Shown here: positions 1 to 5,933 of the stretch, piece after piece
How positions within the stretch are numbered: the first letter of the stretch is position 1
Layout: each line of letters starts with the position of its first letter
Assembly (NCBI GenBank): GCA_905236405.1
Contig: CAJOQB010000098.1
Span: 1 to 7,837 of the forward strand
DNA length: 7,837 bases
Reading direction: 5' to 3'
From: an uncultured Bacteroidales bacterium
GTDB lineage: Bacteria; Bacteroidota; Bacteroidia; Bacteroidales; P3
Notes under the pieces: model-generated
Told to the model about the DNA's origin: nothing
Seen by the model: the letters and a program-made list of their open reading frames with translations, nothing else
Databases searched by the model: none
Made by a program: the position numbers and the translations under genes

Positions 1-1
1 A

Positions 2-1456
2 CTCAGCCGACTGAGCATCACCACCCTCGACAAGCCTGTCCACCAGCTCAGCGGCGGCGAGCAGAAGAAGGTGGCCTTGGCCCGCACGCTGATTGACGAT
101 GTCAACTTCCTTATCCTCGACGAGCCGACCAACCACCTCGACATCGCCATGATAGAGTGGCTCGAAGAGTTCCTCTCCAAACAGAAACTCAGCCTGCTGA
201 TGGTCACCCACGACCGCTATTTCCTCGACCATGTATGCCAAGATATCCTCGAGATAGACAACAGCCGCCTCTACCACTATCGCGGCACCTACGACTACTA
301 TGTGGAGAAGAAGGAGGAACGGCAACTCAACGAACGGGCCGAGGTGGAGAAAGCCCGCAGCCAGTACCGCACCGAGCTGGAATGGATGCGACGGATGCCA
401 CAAGCCCGCGGCACCAAGGCTCGTGCCCGCATCGACGCTTTCTACGAACTGGAACAGAAAGCCCACACCCGTTTCGACGAACGGCGACCTGAGCTGAGCG
501 TCAAGACCGAACGCATCGGCGGCAAGATTCTCGAGATGTACAACGTCTGCAAGAGCTACGACGGTGTCCCGATGGTCGACGACTTCAGCTATACCTTCAA
601 ACGCGGCGAGAAGATTGGCATCGTCGGACCCAACGGAATCGGCAAGTCGACCTTCCTGCAACTGATGACCGAACAGCTGCGTCCCGACAGTGGCCGCATC
701 GTCGTCGGACAGACCATCCAGTTCGGCTACTACACCCAAGGGGGCATGAAAGCCAAAGACGACATGCGGGTCATCGAGATTGTCAAAGAGGTGGCCGACG
801 TGATAGAGCTCGACGGCGGAAAGGAGATGACTGCCCACCAGTTCCTGACCTATTTTGGCTTTGACGGCACCACACAATACAACTATTTCGGCAATCTCTC
901 GGGCGGCGAGAAACGACGGCTCTACCTGCTCACCGTGCTGATGGCCAACCCCAACTTCCTGATTCTCGACGAGCCAACCAACGACTTGGATATCTACACG
1001 CTCGAGATTCTCGAACAGTTCCTGCGTCGTTACAAAGGCTGTCTGGTCATCGTCAGCCACGACCGCAGTTTCATGGACAACCTGGTCGACCACATCTTCG
1101 TCTTCGAAGGCCAAGGCCGAATCCGCGACTACCACAGCAACTACTCCGAGTACCTTGCCAATCGTCAGCAACAGGAGAAAGCCCAGACGAAACAACGTCG
1201 CGATGAAAAGCCCCGTTACGAGAAACCACGTAGTACCACTCCCAAAGCCACCTACAAACAAAAGCAAGAATACGAACAGTTGGGTCGCGACATCGAGGCG
1301 CTCAACCAAGAGAAAGCCGACCTCGAAGCCCTGCTCAGCGGCGGCAACGAGACCGACGTGCAACGGCTCACCGAGGCTTCGGAACGTATCGGCGACATCA
1401 TCGCCCAACTCGACGAGAAAGAGCTCCGTTGGCTGGAACTCGACGAGCTCATGTAA
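2..1456 (+). CDS. uup: ABC-F family ATPase, Uup-like (5' end outside window)
   Basis: This is the C-terminal part of a duplicated-ATPase ABC-F protein. These are soluble proteins with no membrane domain; they bind the ribosomal E site and influence translation or ribosome rescue. The reading frame is open to the left edge, so the GTG at 71 is an internal valine codon, not the start. Visible in order: ABC signature LSGGE of domain 1 (47-61), Walker B LILDEPTNHLD (110-142), switch His in THDRYF (209-211), a charged helical inter-domain linker containing EWMRRMPQARGTKARARID (about 299-463), Walker A GPNGIGKST of domain 2 (626-652), second signature LSGGE (896-910), second Walker B with DEPTNDLD (959-991) and switch His (1058-1060). 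The last 70 or so residues (1247-1453) form a charged coiled coil ending in RWLELDEL. That tail marks the Uup type rather than EttA. Walker A of domain 1 lies outside the window. It probably heads an operon with the next two genes. Assignment to ABC-F is firm; the Uup subgroup is inferred from linker and tail. Confidence 0.93.
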   Translation, partial: LSRLSITTLDKPVHQLSGGEQKKVALARTLIDDVNFLILDEPTNHLDIAMIEWLEEFLSKQKLSLLMVTHDRYFLDHVCQDILEIDNSRLYHYRGTYDYYVEKKEERQLNERAEVEKARSQYRTELEWMRRMPQARGTKARARIDAFYELEQKAHTRFDERRPELSVKTERIGGKILEMYNVCKSYDGVPMVDDFSYTFKRGEKIGIVGPNGIGKSTFLQLMTEQLRPDSGRIVVGQTIQFGYYTQGGMKAKDDMRVIEIVKEVADVIELDGGKEMTAHQFLTYFGFDGTTQYNYFGNLSGGEKRRLYLLTVLMANPNFLILDEPTNDLDIYTLEILEQFLRRYKGCLVIVSHDRSFMDNLVDHIFVFEGQGRIRDYHSNYSEYLANRQQQEKAQTKQRRDEKPRYEKPRSTTPKATYKQKQEYEQLGRDIEALNQEKADLEALLSGGNETDVQRLTEASERIGDIIAQLDEKELRWLELDELM

Positions 1457-1467
1457 CCCTCCCATCC

Positions 1468-1959
1468 ATGAAAGAGAAGATAAACAAGACCAACGCGGCA
1501 CGCATCCTCGACCGAGAGAAAATCAACTACCGGCTTCTCTCCTACCCTGTCGACGAACAGGATTTAGGTGCCGCTCATATTGCCCAGACACTTGGATTGC
1601 CCATCGAGCAACTCTTCAAGACTCTCGTGCTGCAAGGCGACAAGACGGGCCACTTTGTCTGTGTCGTGCCTGGCGCCGAAGAGGTGGACCTCAAAAAGGC
1701 CGCTCGTGCCACCGGCAACAAGAAATGCGACCTCATCCCCCAGAAAGAGTTGCTTCCCCTCACCGGCTACATCCGTGGCGGTTGTTCGCCTATCGGCATG
1801 AAGAAGCCTTTCCCCACCTATTTCCATACCAGCATCATGCAACACACGCAGGTCTACTGCAGTGCCGGGATGCGTGGTCTCCAGTTTTGCATCGCTCCCG
1901 ACGACCTGATACGTGCTGCACACGGCACCGTTGTCGACCTTACCGTGTCTGAACAATGA
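1468..1959 (+). CDS. ybaK: Cys-tRNA(Pro) deacylase, YbaK family
   Basis: The 163-residue product matches the usual YbaK length of about 160. YbaK is a free-standing trans-editing enzyme: it hydrolyses Cys-tRNA(Pro) made in error by prolyl-tRNA synthetase and so prevents cysteine-for-proline misincorporation. Visible family marks are FKTLVLQG, whose Lys51 corresponds to the essential lysine (Lys46 in Haemophilus YbaK), the VVPGAEEVDLKK segment, and the signature loop GGCSPIGMKK at residues 104-113. The ATG at 1468 is chosen over an in-frame TTG at 1429. The TTG would lie inside the ABC-F gene and add 13 residues unlike the family N-terminus. No Shine-Dalgarno sequence precedes the ATG, which is common in Bacteroidota. 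It lies 11 bp after the ABC-F stop and overlaps the next gene by 4 bp, so co-transcription is likely. A ProX or YeaK-type editing domain is less likely given the SPIGMKK loop. Confidence 0.92.
   Translation: MKEKINKTNAARILDREKINYRLLSYPVDEQDLGAAHIAQTLGLPIEQLFKTLVLQGDKTGHFVCVVPGAEEVDLKKAARATGNKKCDLIPQKELLPLTGYIRGGCSPIGMKKPFPTYFHTSIMQHTQVYCSAGMRGLQFCIAPDDLIRAAHGTVVDLTVSEQ
1956..1959 (+). other. ATGA stop/start overlap (translational coupling)
   Basis: The permease ATG (1956-1958) overlaps the deacylase TGA (1957-1959). This arrangement usually means that translation of the downstream gene depends on ribosomes finishing the upstream one. It supports both chosen gene boundaries and a shared transcript. 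Confidence 0.75.
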
Positions 1960-2951
1960 AACTGTTTGGCGAGACCCTCTCCCTGTTTGTCGCCCTGTCG
2001 TGGACAGTCACCGCCCTCTTTGCCGAGGTGGGTTCCAAACGAATGGGGTCGTTGGCATTCAACGCCATCCGTATGACCATGTCGCTCATCATGTTCTACC
2101 TTGCGCTGTGGCTGATGATGGGAACACCCTATCCACGCTATGCCGATGGCGGCACTTGGCTTTGGCTGCTGCTGTCGGGATTGGTGGGGTATGTGATTGG
2201 AGACTACTGCCTGATGCAGGGCTATATCCTCATCGGCTCGCGGTTCGGACAACTGTTCATGACCCTCTCGGCTCCTTCGGCAGCCATCGTGGGTCGTCTG
2301 TTCCTCGGCGAGGAGATGCGGCCCATTGCCATCGTGGGCATGATTGTCACCATCGGCGGCATCGCCATGTCGATTCTCTCCAAGGACAACGACAAGTCGA
2401 CCCAACAACAAAACGGTGGAAGGCTGAAGCTGAACCTGCCCGTCAACGGCATCGTCTATGCCTGCGGCGCTGGCATCTGTCAAGGCATTGGGTTGGTGTT
2501 AAGCAAAGTGGGACTGCTGCACTACGACGCCTCCTTGTCGGCAGCGCTTGCCTCGGGCACGGTGGAGAGCGGTGTGTTGGATGTGCCGTGGGACATCAGC
2601 ATTGCCTTTGCCTCCACCATGATACGTGGACTCATGGGGTTGACAGGCTTTCTCTTACTGATGATGTTGTTGAAAAACGAGCGTCTCGACCGTCTGCGTA
2701 GTGCCGTCCGCGACCGTAAAGCGATGTGGTGTGCTGCCGGCTCGATGCTGTTCGGCCCCTTCATCGGCGTCAGCGTCTCGCTGATGGCCACCCGTTACAC
2801 CGCCACTGGCATCGCCCAGACCCTCTTCGCGTTGACACCTGTGTTGATTATTGCCCCCGCTGCATGGCTGTTCCACCAGAAGGTCCGTGTCCGCGAGGTG
2901 ATAGGCGCCATCGTCAGCGTATGCGGCGCCGCACTCTTCTTCCTGTTCTGA
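1956..2951 (+). CDS. EamA/DMT-superfamily permease
   Basis: A 331-residue integral membrane protein with two EamA-type halves, the usual plan of ten-helix drug/metabolite-transporter permeases in the inner membrane. Hydrophobic segments lie near residues 8-24, 33-53, 68-88, 90-113, 124-141, 163-184, 213-238, 256-276, 284-304 and 313-331. The first half ends with the typical APSAAIVGRLFLGEE followed by a glycine-rich helix. The second half carries the equivalent LTPVLIIAPAAWLF segment and IGAIVSVCGAALFF. In the second half the usual acidic residue after the conserved proline helix is replaced by HQK. A polar loop of about 20 residues (142-161, rich in Lys, Asp and Gln) separates the halves. 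The substrate cannot be told from sequence: relatives export amino acids or metabolites, or take up nucleotide sugars. It is the last gene of the plus-strand run, and its stop codon touches the stop codon of the convergent LRR gene. Confidence 0.9.
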   Translation: MKLFGETLSLFVALSWTVTALFAEVGSKRMGSLAFNAIRMTMSLIMFYLALWLMMGTPYPRYADGGTWLWLLLSGLVGYVIGDYCLMQGYILIGSRFGQLFMTLSAPSAAIVGRLFLGEEMRPIAIVGMIVTIGGIAMSILSKDNDKSTQQQNGGRLKLNLPVNGIVYACGAGICQGIGLVLSKVGLLHYDASLSAALASGTVESGVLDVPWDISIAFASTMIRGLMGLTGFLLLMMLLKNERLDRLRSAVRDRKAMWCAAGSMLFGPFIGVSVSLMATRYTATGIAQTLFALTPVLIIAPAAWLFHQKVRVREVIGAIVSVCGAALFFLF

Positions 2952-5906
2952 TTACTTTATCACCACAATCTTCTTGGCAGGATAGTCGCCCACCTTCACC
3001 ACATAGACTCCCGAAACGGGCACTTCACATCGCCAAGGATTCTTGTCAAGTTTGGTATTGGTCAACACACGACCTGTAATATCGTATACGACAACTTGCT
3101 CATTGTCTCCTCCGTTGACGATGACACATCCATTGACAGCAGCAATATCATAAGGGAAACTGTCAACCGACCCTATCCCGATGTTGCCACTGTAAACACA
3201 ATTGGACAAAGCCACATCATACGATTTGGACGGATTGCATGGGTTAGGGAGCAAGATGCCTACTTGGTAATAGACATCACCCGAAGCGGTATAGTTATCG
3301 ATGAAAACATTTTCGCCACCGATAGGCACCCGTTCAATCTCCTGCATGTTGTCAATTCTGGTACCCCGGTAGATGATATAGGTATTATAATCAATACCAT
3401 CGTATGGTAACCAGTACAGAACCCATTGACCTTGATTGTCTCCACGATAGAGCGAAAGATGCATGGTTCTATGGACAGTACTCCTCGGTGACTCATTGCC
3501 ATAGCTGTCGGTGGCACTGATTCGATAACGGCAACGGTTGTTTACAGGATCCGATGCAACATCTGTCCATGTCGATAAATCGTTATAAGGCACGACAGCA
3601 GCTAATTCAAATTGGTTTTCATCCTCAGCCATACGGTAGATAAGATAATCAGACACTCCTGTTTCCTTATTCCACACTACTTTATAATGGTTGTTCTCGA
3701 CAGTGACCATACATATGGACGTGTAAACATCATCGATAAAGAAAGCTGTAACGGTAGTGTCTCCGAATAAGTGGATGGTGTCGGGATTGGCTGTGCTGCC
3801 TGTGCTCCATTGAACAAAATGGTATCCCGGATTTGCCACCGCCTGTATTACCGCTGTGGAGTCGCAACGCACCTCATTGTTATGAGCCAATACAACCGAT
3901 ACCGACCCCATGGTGTCGTTTTCTGATAACAAGGTGATAGAAAAACCATAATCAGGTACACGTATGGCATCCATATAGCTTGTCCAGCCTGCAGCTCCTT
4001 GATAATTCTCATACCAACACCCGCCAAGCATAAACACCCGTCCCTCCGCATTGTTACTAAACACATTGATTCCCAAAGACGGTGCCGTTGATGACAGCAA
4101 GAAAACAGTGTCAATATGATTGCAATTACGGAATGCATTGTTGCCAATACTGGCCAATCCGTCATGAAGGACAAGTGAGGTAAGACTTGTGCAATCCATG
4201 AATGCCATAGCATCTATAGTGGTAACTGTCTCGGGGAAATTGATTTCGGGAAGACTGCTGCACCCTTCGAATGCCATCATGCCTATAGTATCAAGGGCGG
4301 GTGGTAAATTGACAACGGTCAAGTTGCTGCAATATCTGAAAGCCGCACCGCCAATCGACTCCACGCCGTCAGGAATACTGACATTAGGTAGAGCAACACA
4401 TCCGTAGAAACAAGAGTCATGAATGGTGCTGATAGCACAAAGAAGATTGACATCGACGAGACCTGTACAACCACGGAAAGCACAACTCCCAATAGTGTTA
4501 ACAGTGGCAGGAATGTTTATAGAATCGAGACTTGAACAATTCAGGAAAGCTTTTCTTCCAATAGAGGTCAACGAGTTACCAATAATTACCGTACCGAGAA
4601 GGGTGCAGTTCTCGAAAGCATCATCAAAGATGGTTTGGACACTGTCGCCAACAATAACAGTATTTAGAACACTTTTTGATTGTATGGCTCCTGGCAAATC
4701 GACTTGACAATTATAATTCAAGTATGTAGGATAGATGCCAGAAAATGCATCATTGCCTATGTTGGACAGAGAGCAGCCCACTGTTATCGAATCCAAACCA
4801 CATTCCTCAAAGGCGGAAAAACCGACAGAAGTGACAGCATCGGGGATGGTTATGGAAGACATAGAAGTACAATTGTAGAAAGCTTTGTTTCCAATGGTGG
4901 TAACCGTATTAGGAATATTGATAGACATCAATCCCGTACAGCCATTAAAAGCGAAATTGTCGATAACAGTGACCGAATCACCTAATGTAACGGAAGTCAA
5001 GCCGATACAACTTGAAAAAACATAAGAACTGATAACTGTAACCGAATTGCCCATTGTGACGGTATTCAGATTCTGACAACACGCAAAAGCACTACTTTCC
5101 AAAGATGTAACAGAGGCAGGTAATACCAAATCTCCTATCAAAGCGTAGCAGTTACTAAACGCAGAATTGCCAATAGAAGTAATACCTTCGGAGAGAATGA
5201 CACAGGTAAGCCCAAAACAGTTATAGAAAGCATAACTCCCTATTGTCAGTACCGATGAGGGAATGACGAGGGTGTCTGACAGTCCACTACAACCCCAAAA
5301 AGCCGTTGAACCAATACTGATGATAATGTCATTAAAGACAACAGCATTGAGACCACTACAGTTCCTGAAGCATCCATCGCTAATAAATGTGACAGAATCC
5401 GGAATAAAAACTGTGTCCCCCAAACTGGTACACGAACCAAATGCAAAATCACCTATGGATTTAATGGTTTTGGGGAGATTCAATGATGTTAACGCCGAAC
5501 AAGACTCAAAGGCATACAAACCGATAGACACAACACCATCGGGGATAACAATCGATGTCATAAATTCACAGTTATAAAACGCATAATTTCCTATACTGAC
5601 AACACTACTAGGAATTATCACTGATGTTATGCCAGAACAGAAGTAGAAAGCATTATTGCCTATGCCACCGACACGGTAGGTTGTATTGTTGTCGACAACA
5701 CTGTCAGGTATGACGACAGCACCCAATAAATTCGTATACGAGGGTACACCATAACCGCCAAACACTTCCCCTGTAACTTCAACAGAATTGTTGTCTACAT
5801 AATTATAATATAGTGTCTTTCCATCATATGTATAGGAAAAATCGTAGGCGTAAGAGGAATAGCCAATCATAACAATCGCCCACAAGAGAACAAGCAACTT
5901 TTTCAT
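2952..5906 (-). CDS. BspA-type leucine-rich-repeat surface protein with InlB-like, FN3-like and T9SS sorting domains
   Basis: This 984-residue secreted protein starts with a signal peptide (lysines, hydrophobic core, likely cut after Ala20 in SSYA). Residues 21-92 resemble the N-terminal cap of BspA-like proteins. Residues 93-597 are about 22 LRR_5 repeats of mostly 23 residues, with consensus LTSxxIPxxVTSIGxxAFxxC. The array closes near residue 650. A divergent InlB B-repeat-like domain follows at 654-725 (core GYHFVQWSTGSTANPDTI), then two FN3-like beta domains (about 730-812 and 815-905). The end (915-984) is a T9SS type A-like tail with VVYDITGRV, SGVYVVKV and terminal KKIVVIK, but no YPNP entry motif. 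BspA-like proteins are known for adhesion to host matrix or other bacteria; that role is inferred here. The start ATG (5904-5906) lies 27 bp after the protease stop. The gene is clearly more A/T-rich than its neighbours. The ligand is unknown. Confidence 0.92.
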   Translation of the reverse strand: MKKLLVLLWAIVMIGYSSYAYDFSYTYDGKTLYYNYVDNNSVEVTGEVFGGYGVPSYTNLLGAVVIPDSVVDNNTTYRVGGIGNNAFYFCSGITSVIIPSSVVSIGNYAFYNCEFMTSIVIPDGVVSIGLYAFESCSALTSLNLPKTIKSIGDFAFGSCTSLGDTVFIPDSVTFISDGCFRNCSGLNAVVFNDIIISIGSTAFWGCSGLSDTLVIPSSVLTIGSYAFYNCFGLTCVILSEGITSIGNSAFSNCYALIGDLVLPASVTSLESSAFACCQNLNTVTMGNSVTVISSYVFSSCIGLTSVTLGDSVTVIDNFAFNGCTGLMSINIPNTVTTIGNKAFYNCTSMSSITIPDAVTSVGFSAFEECGLDSITVGCSLSNIGNDAFSGIYPTYLNYNCQVDLPGAIQSKSVLNTVIVGDSVQTIFDDAFENCTLLGTVIIGNSLTSIGRKAFLNCSSLDSINIPATVNTIGSCAFRGCTGLVDVNLLCAISTIHDSCFYGCVALPNVSIPDGVESIGGAAFRYCSNLTVVNLPPALDTIGMMAFEGCSSLPEINFPETVTTIDAMAFMDCTSLTSLVLHDGLASIGNNAFRNCNHIDTVFLLSSTAPSLGINVFSNNAEGRVFMLGGCWYENYQGAAGWTSYMDAIRVPDYGFSITLLSENDTMGSVSVVLAHNNEVRCDSTAVIQAVANPGYHFVQWSTGSTANPDTIHLFGDTTVTAFFIDDVYTSICMVTVENNHYKVVWNKETGVSDYLIYRMAEDENQFELAAVVPYNDLSTWTDVASDPVNNRCRYRISATDSYGNESPRSTVHRTMHLSLYRGDNQGQWVLYWLPYDGIDYNTYIIYRGTRIDNMQEIERVPIGGENVFIDNYTASGDVYYQVGILLPNPCNPSKSYDVALSNCVYSGNIGIGSVDSFPYDIAAVNGCVIVNGGDNEQVVVYDITGRVLTNTKLDKNPWRCEVPVSGVYVVKVGDYPAKKIVVIK
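4116..5630 (-). repeat. Tandem LRR_5 coding repeats, about 69 bp period
   Basis: Residues 93-597 of the LRR protein are encoded by about 22 tandem units. Most are 69 bp (23 residues); a few are 72 bp. Each typical unit has a strand (LTSIxIP), a turn with the motif SIG, and a helix AFxxC. Twenty-one units, counting the cap unit just before residue 93, keep the cysteine of the AFxxC segment. The array is interrupted at residues 371-412 by a unit lacking AFxxC and a short irregular segment (YLNYNCQVDLPGAIQSKS). DNA identity between units is modest, so this is an old array rather than a recent expansion, except for the paired units at 5001-5423. Confidence 0.9.
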
Positions 5907-5933
5907 ATTGTTTTTGTATTATTTATCAACTAA
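5907..5933 (-). promoter_or_regulatory. A/T-rich leader before the LRR gene
   Basis: These 27 bp between the protease stop and the LRR start are almost entirely A and T on the coding strand, ending ACAAAAACAAT just before ATG. There is no Shine-Dalgarno sequence. An A-rich, unstructured leader is the usual translation-initiation context in Bacteroidota. I see no convincing -7 (TAnnTTTG) and -33 pair, so an independent promoter is not supported, and the gene may be read from the upstream transcript. Confidence 0.4.

Noticed and set aside
71..73. GTG at 71 as start of the ABC-F gene
   Set aside because: The codon follows directly after the LSGGEQKK signature motif and the frame is open to the edge, so the gene begins outside the window.
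1429..1467. TTG at 1429 as start of the deacylase
   Set aside because: It would add 13 residues encoded inside the ABC-F gene with no family similarity. The ATG at 1468 gives the normal length.
1155..1952. Open frame of 265 codons on the plus strand overlapping the ABC-F and deacylase genes
   Set aside because: It lies in another frame of two well-supported genes. Its product is rich in Arg, Pro and Ser as expected for an out-of-frame reading of G+C-rich DNA, and has no recognisable domain.
1854..2483. Minus-strand open frame of 209 codons opposite the deacylase and permease
   Set aside because: The product is rich in His, Gln, Asp and Gly with no domain, and is antisense to a clear membrane protein gene. 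It is a shadow frame.
4423..4707. Plus-strand open frames antisense to the LRR array (also 4189-4407 and 5263-5577)
   Set aside because: They recur because the repeat period is a multiple of three, so the antisense frame also stays open. Their repetitive products mirror the LRR units.
4116..5630. Regular spacing of about 69 bp suggestive of a CRISPR array
   Set aside because: The units are translated LRR repeats in one continuous frame. There are no identical short repeats separated by unique spacers.
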